Below are positions 8,063-16,202 of a DNA stretch of 64,000 nt, piece after piece (the first letter of the stretch is position 1; each line of letters starts with the position of its first letter). The translations under genes and the position numbers were made by a program. Below the pieces are notes generated by a model, which was given only the letters and a program-made list of their open reading frames with translations, searched no databases and was not told the origin of the DNA. Source of the stretch: Enterocloster aldenensis. Its GTDB lineage: Bacteria > Bacillota > Clostridia > Lachnospirales > Lachnospiraceae. The stretch lies in the NCBI RefSeq assembly GCF_003434055.1, contig NZ_QVEX01000009.1, positions 109,933-173,932 of the forward strand. The letters are read 5' to 3'.

Positions 8063-9553
8063 TTATCTGCCTCCTGTTGCGTAACTCATAATCTTTTCTT
8101 GTGTTAATTCTTCTTTCATCAACATGCCAGCTACTTTACCTTCACACATGACATAGACCCGGTCACACAACCCGATGATCTCCTGCATTTCTGAAGAGAC
8201 CAGTATGATGGATTTCCCCTCTCCCGCCAGCTTTACAATAATGTTATAAATCTCCATTTTCGCATTTATGTCAATTCCCCTGGTAGGTTCATCCAATACA
8301 ATGATATCCGGGGCACAGTTCAGCCATTTGGCCAAGACCACCTTTTGCTGGTTCCCCCCGCTCAGATACTTAGCCAGCTGCTTTTCTGACGGGGTTTTTA
8401 TCATGAGACTGTCAATATAATATCTGCACAGCGCCTTTGCCTTCCCTATGGAGAACAGCCCATGGTTCATGGAATTGTCCATTTTTGCCATTACTACATT
8501 ATCCATCACGGACAGTTCCGTTACCAGTCCTTCCCGTTTCCTGTCCTCCGGGACAAAACCGATTCCCCTATGGATGGCGTCCCCAGGAGAGTGGATGGGA
8601 ACTGTCCTGCCATTTATCATTATCTGTCCCTTGGATTTCGGGTCGGCGCCAAACACGGCTTTCAGGGTTTCCGTACGTCCGGCTCCCACTAGCCCGGCAA
8701 ATCCAAGGATTTCCCCCTGTTTCAGATAGAAGGAGACATTCCTGACCTCAGTACCGCTGCTGATATCCCGGGCCTCCAGGACTATATCGCCGATTACATT
8801 GTGTTTGCCTGGAAATACCTGTGAAAGGGAACGTCCCACCATGTACTCAATCAGCTTGTCCACCGTCACATCCCGTATCATACCGCCGGCAATATAGGCG
8901 CCGTCCCGCATCACTGAATATGAATCACAGATTTCAAAGATTTCTTCCATGCGGTGGCTGATGTAAACCATGGTTATCCCTTTCTTCTTCAGATTTGAGA
9001 TAACCTGGAACAGTTTTTTTGTCTCTCCTTCTGTCAGCGCTGAGGTCGGCTCATCCATGATTAATACCCTGGAATTCAGGGAAATCGCTTTGGCAATCTC
9101 CACCATCTGCTGCTGCGCCACGCTCAGGGAGGACACTGCCGCCTTTGTGTCTATATCCACATCAATCTGTTTCAGCACATCAGCCGCCTGGCTGTTCATC
9201 TGCTTCCAGTCCACAAAAATCCCTCTTTGCGGCTGCCGGTGCAGGAAAATATTTTCAGCAACAGACAATTCCGGAATCAGGTTTAATTCCTGATATATGA
9301 TGGCAATGCCCAGCTTTTCTGAATCACTTGTGTTTTTAATGGTTACTTCCCTGCCATCCACAAGGATTCCTCCTGAATCCTTTGTATATGCCCCTGAAAG
9401 GATTTTCATGAGCGTTGATTTACCTGCCCCGTTTTCCCCCATCAGGGCGTGTACCTCACCGCGCCTTATCTGGAAACTGATATCCTTTAAGGCCTTTACT
9501 CCGGTAAATGATTTGTTAATCCCCCGAAATTCCAGTATATAATCATTCTCCAC
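8063..9553 (-). CDS. Ribose-type ABC transporter ATP-binding protein (RbsA-like)
   Basis: A 496-residue tandem ATPase. The first domain has Walker A GENGAGKST, signature LSVAQQQM and LMDEPTSALT; the second has the altered Walker A GLVGAGRTE, LSGGNQQK and LDEPTRGID. This asymmetry is normal for RbsA/MglA/XylG proteins, where only one site is strongly hydrolytic. It is clearly diverged from the MmsA-type ATPase at the left end, so the two are separate systems. It lies between the RbsD-like pyranase and the permease in one minus-strand operon. Confidence 0.9.
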   Translation of the reverse strand: MENDYILEFRGINKSFTGVKALKDISFQIRRGEVHALMGENGAGKSTLMKILSGAYTKDSGGILVDGREVTIKNTSDSEKLGIAIIYQELNLIPELSVAENIFLHRQPQRGIFVDWKQMNSQAADVLKQIDVDIDTKAAVSSLSVAQQQMVEIAKAISLNSRVLIMDEPTSALTEGETKKLFQVISNLKKKGITMVYISHRMEEIFEICDSYSVMRDGAYIAGGMIRDVTVDKLIEYMVGRSLSQVFPGKHNVIGDIVLEARDISSGTEVRNVSFYLKQGEILGFAGLVGAGRTETLKAVFGADPKSKGQIMINGRTVPIHSPGDAIHRGIGFVPEDRKREGLVTELSVMDNVVMAKMDNSMNHGLFSIGKAKALCRYYIDSLMIKTPSEKQLAKYLSGGNQQKVVLAKWLNCAPDIIVLDEPTRGIDINAKMEIYNIIVKLAGEGKSIILVSSEMQEIIGLCDRVYVMCEGKVAGMLMKEELTQEKIMSYATGGR

Positions 9554-9574
9554 GTGCTCACCACCTTATGTTGT

Positions 9575-9973
9575 TTAAAATAAGCAGTCTGCTTCCAGTA
9601 TGATGTTCGAGTATGGGGTAAATTCCCCTGTCCGTATGACAGCTTTCGCCTTTTTAGACAGCTCCTTTACCTCTGCGTGAGGACGTATCTCCAATGGGAA
9701 TTCCTTACCCACGGCCTCCCGGATTTTAACCCCCATCTGCGGGCTGACTTCCTCCTGCTCCATATCAATGATTCCTTTTGCCACCAGCATTTCACTCATA
9801 ACAGCTTTCAATACATCGATAAATGATGGAACCCCGCAGACCACCGCCAGGTCAATCAGCTTTACCCCTTCCGGTACCGGCATTCCCGCATCGCCTATTA
9901 ATATAATGTCCTCATGGGCCAATTCCGCAATGGTCCTTGACAGTTCCCCATGAAGCAGTCCTATTTTCTTCAA
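9575..9973 (-). CDS. RbsD/FucU-family pyranase (sugar mutarotase)
   Basis: About 132 residues. RbsD interconverts pyranose and furanose forms of ribose so that a kinase can use it; relatives act on fucose. Blocks seen: GELSRTIAELAHEDIILIGDAGMPVP (His and Asp of the active site), VCGVPSFIDVL, and a C-terminal VIRTGEFTPYSNIIL (the conserved TGE...PYxN). I propose the TTG at 9973, giving MKKIGLLHG, because it has AAAGAGAGG at correct spacing and aligns with the usual RbsD start; an in-frame ATG lies 33 bases upstream. No ribokinase gene is in this operon. Confidence 0.85.
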   Translation of the reverse strand: MKKIGLLHGELSRTIAELAHEDIILIGDAGMPVPEGVKLIDLAVVCGVPSFIDVLKAVMSEMLVAKGIIDMEQEEVSPQMGVKIREAVGKEFPLEIRPHAEVKELSKKAKAVIRTGEFTPYSNIILEADCLF

Positions 9974-10047
9974 TCTTACGCCCTCTCTTTCCCCTGTTCC
10001 ATCCATTGGTTTTCCCTGGCCGGTCCTTGTCTGGACCGTATCCTGCC

Positions 10048-11061
10048 TTACTGAAGATCCTTCAGGTAAAGAATGCCGTCAGCCGTATAAACGCCAACTT
10101 CCACCCCAATTTCCTTATCCAGGGTTTCCCCATTTAATACTCTGGTCACGCTTTCCACACATGTCTGTCCCAGCTTATCAGGAAACTGGATGATGCTTCC
10201 CTTGTAACAACCTTTTTCTGCAATTGCAGCCTGCTCCTCTTCGCTGGCGTCAAATCCGATAATCGATATGGCCCCATCCCTTCCGGCTGCCTGGATTGCA
10301 TCATATGCGCCCAGACCGCCCTGGGCGCTGTAGGCAAATACCAGATCGATTTCAGGATTCGCGGTCAGCAGATCTTCCATGGTGCTCATGAACGCTTCCC
10401 TTGTATCCGCGCCCTGCTCCGCAATGATTTTTGCATCCGGCATTATCTCTGCAATGGTTTCCTTAAAACCGTCAATACGTTCCACGGCCGCGGAAGACAG
10501 CGGGTTAGTCAGCAGGACGATATTCGGGCTCTCCCCTTCATACTTGTCAGCGGTCCATCTCGCAGCCAGTTCACCGCCCAGGAAGTTATCCGAACCAATA
10601 TAGGTTACATATGTCCCGGCAGACGGCTTCATGTCCACGGTAATGACCGGGATGCCCTTTTCCTCCGCGGTTTCCAGTGCAGTCACGATACCCGCCGCAT
10701 CCACTGCGTTCAATATGATTGCATCCACATTCTGGGCGCAGAAGTTTTCCACGGCATCAATCTGTGTCTGTAAATCAAGGGCCGGATCATTAAATACAAT
10801 CTTATAATCATCCCCGGCAGCTGCTTCTATTCCCGCCTTCATATCCTGAAAGAACTCATATTGCAGTGTCATCAGGGATACGCCGATTACTTTCTTCCCG
10901 TCCCCCTTATCTGCTGTTTTCTGGCTTTCCTGCTGCGTGCCCTCAGACCCCGTTTGTGTGCCGGCAGTACCTGCGCCGTTCCCCGCCGGCGTACTGCAGC
11001 CGGTGACTGCTGTCATTACCAACATTGCTGCCGTTACCGCCATTGCCATCATTTTCTTCAT
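10048..11061 (-). CDS. Ribose-type sugar ABC transporter substrate-binding lipoprotein
   Basis: A 337-residue periplasmic-binding-protein-fold protein (Peripla_BP_4 type). The signal peptide ends in a lipobox TGC at about residue 22, followed by a Gly/Thr/Ser/Gln-rich linker to about residue 50. The mature protein starts KKVIGVSLMTLQYEFFQDM and shows the family blocks VDAIILNAVDAAGIV and GIPVITVDMKP. It captures a monosaccharide-like ligand at the cell surface and delivers it to the RbsC/RbsA-like pair. GAAGGAGG precedes the ATG. It lies between the M28 peptidase and pyranase genes. Confidence 0.9.
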   Translation of the reverse strand: MKKMMAMAVTAAMLVMTAVTGCSTPAGNGAGTAGTQTGSEGTQQESQKTADKGDGKKVIGVSLMTLQYEFFQDMKAGIEAAAGDDYKIVFNDPALDLQTQIDAVENFCAQNVDAIILNAVDAAGIVTALETAEEKGIPVITVDMKPSAGTYVTYIGSDNFLGGELAARWTADKYEGESPNIVLLTNPLSSAAVERIDGFKETIAEIMPDAKIIAEQGADTREAFMSTMEDLLTANPEIDLVFAYSAQGGLGAYDAIQAAGRDGAISIIGFDASEEEQAAIAEKGCYKGSIIQFPDKLGQTCVESVTRVLNGETLDKEIGVEVGVYTADGILYLKDLQ

Positions 11062-11106
11062 TTCTTTTGTCCTCCTTCTCCATAAGTAACTCTTCCTGTT
11101 TCTTTT

Positions 11107-12216
11107 TTATCTCTTTATCACATTCAACTGTTCCAGAAGGTCCAGTGAAATCCTGACCATGACGCTCATGTTCTTGAATTTGCTTTCCTCAAAAATGTCT
11201 TTCGGGGAATGAAGGATCCCCTGATCATTAAATGTCAGCATACAGGCCGGAATCCCGGCTGAATAGTAAGGTTCCTGATCGCTTCCCGGCGGAGGCGGAC
11301 ACTTGTATAAAGCGTCAAAATGTTCGCTGCTTTTTTCGAGGATTGCGCGTATCTTCCTCTCAAACGGTTCCGGCCCGCTCCAGACTTCCAGCACCTCTTC
11401 CCGGCCAACCCCGTCAATACACAGGACCATCCCGATGTCATCGTCCGCACACTGCCGGCATCTGTGGCGCGATCCCACCAGATTAAACTCCTCGCCGTCC
11501 GTAAGCAGCAATTCAATCCGGGTATTCAGGTGATAATTATGTAACTGTCTCCCGATTTCCAGAAGAACGGCTGCGCCGGAAGAATTATCATAGGCTCCAG
11601 GCGTATTGTAGACAGTGTCGTAATGGGCGCAGAGCACTACCTTCTTATTCCCCTCTCCCAGCAGGCCCACCACATTGTAGCATCTGGCATCCGGCAGCTT
11701 CCTGCAATGGGCATGGCCCCTGACCACTGTATGGTTTCGTGCCGCCGCCTCAAAGAAATCTTTTTCCTCAATTCCCACAATGTAATGGGGCAGTTCGCTG
11801 TGTCCAGTGAACAGCATCTGTGGAATCGCTTCCCCATTTCCCCTGACCGTAATGTATGCCGTGATTTCCCCGGATTTGTCCACCACCGCATAGCGGTCCC
11901 ATACATACATGTTCCAGATACGGTTGTGCCCCGCAAATATCAGCCTTCCCTCAAATCCGTCCGATGCGCCGCTGCCAAGAAACAGATAGGACTCAAGTCC
12001 CCTTGGGGCAGGCGATACTATCTCCAGATTCCAGTTTTCCACTTCCCATGCTTCTGCACCATAGCTTTCCTGGTAAGCGTCCGGAGTCAGCTTTTTCATC
12101 TCTTTGGTCAGATAATCGCTGCATTGTTTCAATGAAGCTGAACCAAAGGGCCTGGGACCATAGGATATGATCTGTTTCCAGTTTTCCTTCATCTGTTGAT
12201 AATCTTCATTCTTCAT
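11107..12216 (-). CDS. M28-family zinc aminopeptidase-like protein
   Basis: A 369-residue protein with all expected M28 ligands: CAHYDTV (His-x-Asp), PGAYDNSSGAAVLLE (bridging Asp), TDGEEFNLVGS (catalytic Glu pair), a later Asp (VLCIDGVG), and a C-terminal LHSPKD (His). The family removes N-terminal amino acids or deblocks glutaminyl/glutamyl compounds. There is no signal peptide, so it is cytoplasmic. It sits between the LacI regulator and the binding protein in the same operon. Together with the M20 enzyme, this suggests stepwise amide hydrolysis of an imported amino-acid/sugar conjugate (inference). Confidence 0.85.
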   Translation of the reverse strand: MKNEDYQQMKENWKQIISYGPRPFGSASLKQCSDYLTKEMKKLTPDAYQESYGAEAWEVENWNLEIVSPAPRGLESYLFLGSGASDGFEGRLIFAGHNRIWNMYVWDRYAVVDKSGEITAYITVRGNGEAIPQMLFTGHSELPHYIVGIEEKDFFEAAARNHTVVRGHAHCRKLPDARCYNVVGLLGEGNKKVVLCAHYDTVYNTPGAYDNSSGAAVLLEIGRQLHNYHLNTRIELLLTDGEEFNLVGSRHRCRQCADDDIGMVLCIDGVGREEVLEVWSGPEPFERKIRAILEKSSEHFDALYKCPPPPGSDQEPYYSAGIPACMLTFNDQGILHSPKDIFEESKFKNMSVMVRISLDLLEQLNVIKR

Positions 12217-12290
12217 ACACCATTCTCCTGTCAGCGCCGCGTCCTGCCCGGCATGCCTGGCTTATAAAACGCGGCCCATAAATATTTATA

Positions 12291-13292
12291 TTATGTTGAA
12301 TCCCTTACAAGCAGCTCAGACTTCAATACAACAGATTTGGGGGAATATGTATCCCCTTCTTTCATTTCCATACGCTCCAACAATATCTGCGTACCAATCT
12401 TCGCAAGCTCCATGACCGGCTGCCTGACCGTGGTCAGGGCCGGGGTCACCAGGGACGCAACCGTAATATCATCATATCCAACAAGGGCCATGTCCTGGGG
12501 CACCTTATAGCCATTCTGTGACAAGTAGCGCAATGCGCCAATCGCAGACATATCATTGGCGCAAAATACAGCGCGGGGCGGCTCCTTAAGCTGCATCAGC
12601 CGTTCCATGGCTGAATAGCCGCCTTCCAATGTATAGTGACCATCTACCTCGTATTCCTTAACCGGCTCATACCCATGTTCCCGCAGCGCTGCCTGATATG
12701 CTTCTTTTCTCTGGACCGCCATCATGGAAGCCTGGTTTCCCCTTATATGGGCAATTCCTTCATATCCCTTTTCTATCAGGTAATCAACTGCTGCGTAAGC
12801 GCCTGAATAGTTGTCAATCTTTACCGAATCAAACCGGCTGTCCCCGGAATCACGCTCCAGCAATACAACGGGCACCCGGATGTTCAGGTCCGTCAGGTGC
12901 TGGACCGGAAGATTGACGCCCACAATCAGGATTCCATCAATCCTTCTCTGCTCCAACATCCTCAGACACTCGATTTCCCGGTTAATATCCAGATTTGAAT
13001 CACACATCAGGATATTATACCCGGAATCCCTGAGTTCGGTTTCAATCCCCTGTATCATCTGCAGGAAAAACGGGTTTGCCAGATCATTGATGACCAGCCC
13101 TATGACCTTGGACGCCTTTCCCTTCAGGCTCCTGGCCGCATTGTTCGGCGCATAGTTCAGCTGTTCAATCGCATCTTTGATTCTTTCTTTTGTCTCGTCC
13201 GACATATGTCCCCGGTCCTGTTCATTCAGATATCTGGATACAGATGTCTTGGAAACCCTGGCTAATTTTGCTACGTCAATAATCGTTGCCAT
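12291..13292 (-). CDS. LacI/GalR-family transcriptional regulator
   Basis: A 333-residue regulator. The N-terminal HTH (TIIDVAKLARVSKTSVSRYLN, hinge ending near residue 58 with NAARSLKGK) is followed by a sugar-binding core beginning VIGLVINDLANPFF and including VFCANDMSAIGALRYL and VGYDDITVASLVTPALTTV. It should bind a sugar or sugar derivative and control transcription through palindromic operators. Three strong palindromes with an AACGTT core lie in its own promoter region. It heads an operon that runs to 5023 without a visible internal terminator, so it probably autoregulates the whole module. Confidence 0.9.
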   Translation of the reverse strand: MATIIDVAKLARVSKTSVSRYLNEQDRGHMSDETKERIKDAIEQLNYAPNNAARSLKGKASKVIGLVINDLANPFFLQMIQGIETELRDSGYNILMCDSNLDINREIECLRMLEQRRIDGILIVGVNLPVQHLTDLNIRVPVVLLERDSGDSRFDSVKIDNYSGAYAAVDYLIEKGYEGIAHIRGNQASMMAVQRKEAYQAALREHGYEPVKEYEVDGHYTLEGGYSAMERLMQLKEPPRAVFCANDMSAIGALRYLSQNGYKVPQDMALVGYDDITVASLVTPALTTVRQPVMELAKIGTQILLERMEMKEGDTYSPKSVVLKSELLVRDST

Positions 13293-13346
13293 CTCATACC
13301 TCCGCTTTCATCACTGTCCTGTCCTTCTTTTTAAGTCCCGCCCGGG

Positions 13347-13363
13347 AGGGGGAACGTTTCCCT
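13347..13363. promoter_or_regulatory. LacI-family operator 1
   Basis: AGGGGGAACGTTTCCCT, an AACGTT-centred near-palindrome, lies between the promoter at 13414-13442 and the lacI-like start codon. It is therefore in the 5' leader of the operon, where a bound repressor would block elongation or loop to the upstream copies. Confidence 0.75.
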
Positions 13364-13413
13364 AAATGGTTAAAATAAAAAGAAGGAGTAGTCACTTATT
13401 CTTCTTCGGATTA

Positions 13414-13442
13414 AGTATACTATATATATTTTTTTTTGACAA
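13414..13442 (-). promoter_or_regulatory. Promoter of the LacI-headed operon
   Basis: Reading leftward, TTGTCA (13437-13442), a 17-base A/T-only-like spacer and TATACT (13414-13419) form a near-consensus vegetative promoter. The predicted start of transcription is near 13407, about 115 bases before the lacI-like ATG. Operators flank it on both sides. Confidence 0.75.
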
Positions 13443-13476
13443 TGCTGTTATGGAGGCAGCTTATGATCCAGCCCGA

Positions 13477-13494
13477 TAGGGGAACGTTCCCCTA
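13477..13494. promoter_or_regulatory. LacI-family operator 2 (perfect palindrome)
   Basis: TAGGGGAACGTTCCCCTA is a perfect 18-base palindrome about 35 bases upstream of the -35 box of the LacI-headed operon. It has the same core as operators 1 and 3 and is the best copy, so it is probably the tightest site. Confidence 0.8.
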
Positions 13495-13532
13495 ATTGGG
13501 TAAAAGCGTAAGGGATTCTTCCCTTTTGGATT

Positions 13533-13548
13533 AGGGGAACGTTTCCCT
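13533..13548. promoter_or_regulatory. LacI-family operator 3
   Basis: AGGGGAACGTTTCCCT, centred 55 bases from operator 2. The three sites span about 200 bases around one promoter, a spacing that would allow looping by a tetrameric or paired-dimer LacI-type protein. Confidence 0.75.
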
Positions 13549-13651
13549 TGCTATGTAAATGATTATAGCATAATCTTTAAACTTGTCAATACTATTCTGA
13601 AAAATTTATTTATGCTGACGCCCCTCTGTCTGTGGATGTCCCGGTCTTCTC

Positions 13652-13687
13652 TAAAAAAGGACTTCATACATCCCTGCATGAAGTCCT
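13652..13687 (-). terminator. Terminator of the rpsF-ssb-rpsR operon
   Basis: AGGACTTCAT and ATGAAGTCCT pair across a ten-base loop. Reading leftward the hairpin is followed by six T residues. It lies just downstream of rpsR and isolates this operon from the LacI promoter region. Confidence 0.85.
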
Positions 13688-13709
13688 CTGAATCTGCTAT
13701 TAATATAAA

Positions 13710-13979
13710 TTAATCACAGGTATATGGCATAAGGGCGATATGACGTGCACGCTTAATAGCTACAGTCAGGGCTCTCTGATGCTTTGCACAGTTGCCGGTG
13801 ATACGGCGGGGAAGGATTTTACCTCTCTCGGATACGTATCTCTTTAACTTGTTAACATCCTTGTAATCAATTGTGCCGTTCTTATCGCCACAGAATACAC
13901 AAACTTTTTTTCTTCTGCGCATTCCGCCTGGTCTTCTCATCTTAGCGCCATCTGGTCTATCTGTTTTATTAAATGCCAT
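13710..13979 (-). CDS. rpsR: 30S ribosomal protein S18
   Basis: An 89-residue basic protein with the conserved S18 core: [45 protein letters not shown], then [15 protein letters not shown]18 binds the central domain of 16S rRNA together with S6 on the small subunit. The short N-terminal extension rich in Arg/Gly/Lys is normal in Firmicutes. It is the third gene of the conserved rpsF-ssb-rpsR operon, and a terminator follows it. Confidence 0.97.
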   Translation of the reverse strand: MAFNKTDRPDGAKMRRPGGMRRRKKVCVFCGDKNGTIDYKDVNKLKRYVSERGKILPRRITGNCAKHQRALTVAIKRARHIALMPYTCD

Positions 13980-14017
13980 TGGTGTTGTCCTCCTTTATTA
14001 TTCAACCATGGAACATC

Positions 14018-14476
14018 CTAGTTAAAGGGAAGCCCTTCGTCCTCCACTCCATCCGGAATGTTCATAAACCCATCACCAATCGCACTGGTAGGAGCCGGTC
14101 TCTGAGATGGGGCTGACTGTGCATAGCCGCCCATGTCAGATGCTGAGCCCTTACTGTCTGCGAATTCCTGGTCATCAAGGATGACCTCGGTGGTGTATAC
14201 TTTCTGACCTTCTTTATTCACATAGCTTCCTGTCTGAAGTCTGCCGGATACAAGCACACGCATGCCCTGACGGAAATACTTCTCCGCAAATTCCCCTGCA
14301 CGGTCAAATGCCACGCAGTTGATGAAATCTGCTGTCTGCTCCCCGCCATCCTGGCCTCTGCGTCCTCTTCTGTCTACAGCAAGGGTATACCTGGCAATAG
14401 CCATGGAACGCTCTCCCTGTGAATATCTGACTTCCGGGTCTCTTGTTAATCTTCCCATTAGGATCACTCTGTTCAT
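14018..14476 (-). CDS. ssb: Single-stranded DNA-binding protein
   Basis: About 152 residues. The N-terminal OB fold starts MNRVILMGRLTRDPEVRY and includes FINCVAFDRAGEFAEKYFRQGMRVLVSGRLQTGSY. A flexible Ser/Pro/Gln linker leads to the acidic tail DEGLPFN that docks partner proteins. It coats single-stranded DNA in replication and repair. The start is the ATG at 14476 behind AAAGGAAGAG; an earlier in-frame start 30 bases upstream is rejected. Its place between rpsF and rpsR is the standard arrangement. Confidence 0.95.
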   Translation of the reverse strand: MNRVILMGRLTRDPEVRYSQGERSMAIARYTLAVDRRGRRGQDGGEQTADFINCVAFDRAGEFAEKYFRQGMRVLVSGRLQTGSYVNKEGQKVYTTEVILDDQEFADSKGSASDMGGYAQSAPSQRPAPTSAIGDGFMNIPDGVEDEGLPFN

Positions 14477-14524
14477 ACGGTCACTCTTCCTTTTTCTTCC
14501 CCGCAAAAGCGGGTTGGGTATATC

Positions 14525-14812
14525 TTATGCGTCTACCTTAACGCATAAGTATCTAATCACTGGTTCCATAATACGAATGTGTGCTTCTACTTCATTCGGG
14601 CATACAGAATCGGACTCAAACTGGATGAAGTAGTAGAAAGCTTCATGCATCTTCTGGATCTCATATGCAAGTCTCTTCTTACCCCATTCATCTACATTGG
14701 TCACGGTGCCACCGAAACGTGTGATGTAACCTTTCACCTTTTCCAGTGCTGCTGCACGCTGATCGTCTTCAAGCTTCACATTCAGAACAACGGTTAATTC
14801 ATACTTGTTCAT
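14525..14812 (-). CDS. rpsF: 30S ribosomal protein S6
   Basis: A 95-residue protein beginning MNKYELTVVLNVKLEDDQ, followed by VTNVDEWGKKRLAYEIQKMHEAFYYFIQFES, both typical of S6. S6 pairs with S18 in the small-subunit platform. It is the first gene of the operon; a consensus promoter lies about 80-105 bases upstream. In many bacteria this leader carries an S6:S18-binding autoregulatory RNA; I did not fold the leader here. Confidence 0.96.
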   Translation of the reverse strand: MNKYELTVVLNVKLEDDQRAAALEKVKGYITRFGGTVTNVDEWGKKRLAYEIQKMHEAFYYFIQFESDSVCPNEVEAHIRIMEPVIRYLCVKVDA

Positions 14813-14888
14813 CTTGCTTTACCTCCTTGTGGTCTCTGGCCCCTGCTTTCAGTAACAGGAGCAAGGATATGATATGTCACGGAGTATT

Positions 14889-14917
14889 ATTTTACCAAAC
14901 TCTTTGGACAAATGCAA
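14889..14917 (-). promoter_or_regulatory. Promoter of rpsF-ssb-rpsR
   Basis: Reading leftward, TTGCAT (14912-14917), a 17-base spacer and TAAAAT (14889-14894). The predicted leader is about 70 bases long before the rpsF start. Confidence 0.65.
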
Positions 14918-14973
14918 GGAGTTTCTTTATTTTTCTTCAATAATTTTCTTCCATGAACCATGATTTCCTGCGT

Positions 14974-15168
14974 TCATTCCGTTTTCTTAGCCAGTCCCCT
15001 GGTATTCTTCTCCACCAGTCTCCGGGCAACCATGATCTGGTGTCCGCAGCCCATGCATTTCAAACGGAAATCCGCGCCCACGCGGAGGATTTCCCATTCA
15101 TTGCTGCCGCATGGATGGGGCTTTTTTAACTTTACAATATCTCCGACTTCGTAATTCAGTTTTTCCAT
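14974..15168 (-). CDS. DUF951 family small protein
   Basis: A 64-residue protein that matches the DUF951 pattern: VGDIVKLKKPHPCGSNEWEILRVGADFRLKCMGCGHQIMVAR. The Cys in PHPCG and the CxxC of CMGCG look like metal or nucleic-acid-binding positions. DUF951 proteins are small and widespread in Firmicutes, often near ribosomal, YchF or chromosome-partition genes; the function is unknown. It lies upstream of rpsF on the same strand, separated by the rpsF promoter. Confidence 0.9.
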   Translation of the reverse strand: MEKLNYEVGDIVKLKKPHPCGSNEWEILRVGADFRLKCMGCGHQIMVARRLVEKNTRGLAKKTE

Positions 15169-15191
15169 TGTCCACTGCTCCGGTTTCCATT

Positions 15192-16202
15192 TTATGAGTT
15201 TCTCCCTATGCCGGCTAAAACCTGCTCTATACGCGCAAGTTCCTCCTGCCCAAATACCGTGTTCTTTAAGGCCGCCACATTATCCTCCAGCTGACCGCAG
15301 CTGCTTGCCCCGATAAGTACGCTTGTGACCTCAGGACGCCGCAGGATCCAGGCCAGGGCCATCTGGGCCAGGGTCTGGTTCCGTTCCTTTGCAATACAAT
15401 CCAGCTCACGGATTCCCGCCAGTTTCTCCTCGGTCAGGTAATTCCCCCTTATGCCGGTAACCTCCCTGAAAGCCCTGGAACCCTTCGGGATACCGTGAAG
15501 GTATTTGTCCGTCAGGGCGCCCTGGGCCAGGGGGCTGAAGCAGATACAGCCCACCCCTTCCTGGTCCAGCAGTCCAAGAAGCCCGTCTTCCACCCACCGG
15601 TCCAGCATATTGTAACGGGGCTGGTGAAGCAGGCAGGGGGTATGGTTGGCCCTCAGTATCCCGATTGCCTTCTTTGCTTCCTCCGGTTTATAATTGGAAA
15701 TCCCTGCATATAGGGCCTTTCCCTGCCTGACCGCATCAGACAGCGCTCCCATGGTTTCCTCCAGCGGCGTATCCGGGTCCGGACGGTGATGATAAAACAC
15801 GTCCACGTAGTCAAGCCCCATCCGTTTTAAGCTGGAATCCAGGCTGGCTGTCAGATATTTCCTGGAGCCCCAGTTCCCATAAGGTCCGGGCAGGAAATCA
15901 TAACCCGCCTTGGTGGAAATGAACATCTCATCCCTGTACCGGCCCAGGTCTGATTTGAGGACAGCGCCGAAATTCTCCTCTGCCATCCCATTGGCCGGAT
16001 GTCCGTAATTGTTAGCCAGGTCAAAATGTGTGATGCCCAGGTCAAATGCCCTGAACAGGATTTCCTTCTGCTCATCCAACGGTTTTTCCAAACCAAAATT
16101 CTGCCACAGCCCCAGGGATATCCTGGGAAGAAGCACGCCGCTTCTTCCGCAGCGCTTATATTCCATGACCTGATACCTGTTTTCTGCCGCCTTATATATC
16201 AT
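15192..16202 (-). CDS. Aldo/keto reductase (YghZ / GAP-reductase-like)
   Basis: A 336-residue NADPH-dependent reductase. The catalytic tetrad positions are visible: FDLANNYG (Asp, Tyr), STKAGYDF (Lys) and FYHHRPD (His). The length and the LPGPYGNWGSRKYL segment point to the YghZ-like group, which reduces glyceraldehyde 3-phosphate isomers and methylglyoxal-like aldehydes. The ATG overlaps the sirtuin stop (ATGA), with GGAGGAAGG upstream, so the pair is co-translated. A role in aldehyde detoxification is inferred from family only. Confidence 0.87.
   Translation of the reverse strand: MIYKAAENRYQVMEYKRCGRSGVLLPRISLGLWQNFGLEKPLDEQKEILFRAFDLGITHFDLANNYGHPANGMAEENFGAVLKSDLGRYRDEMFISTKAGYDFLPGPYGNWGSRKYLTASLDSSLKRMGLDYVDVFYHHRPDPDTPLEETMGALSDAVRQGKALYAGISNYKPEEAKKAIGILRANHTPCLLHQPRYNMLDRWVEDGLLGLLDQEGVGCICFSPLAQGALTDKYLHGIPKGSRAFREVTGIRGNYLTEEKLAGIRELDCIAKERNQTLAQMALAWILRRPEVTSVLIGASSCGQLEDNVAALKNTVFGQEELARIEQVLAGIGRNS

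Noticed and set aside
13347..13548. CcpA catabolite-response (cre) sites
   Set aside because: The palindromes have a G-run AACGTT C-run form unlike the TGNAANCGNTNNCA cre pattern; a dedicated local LacI protein fits better.
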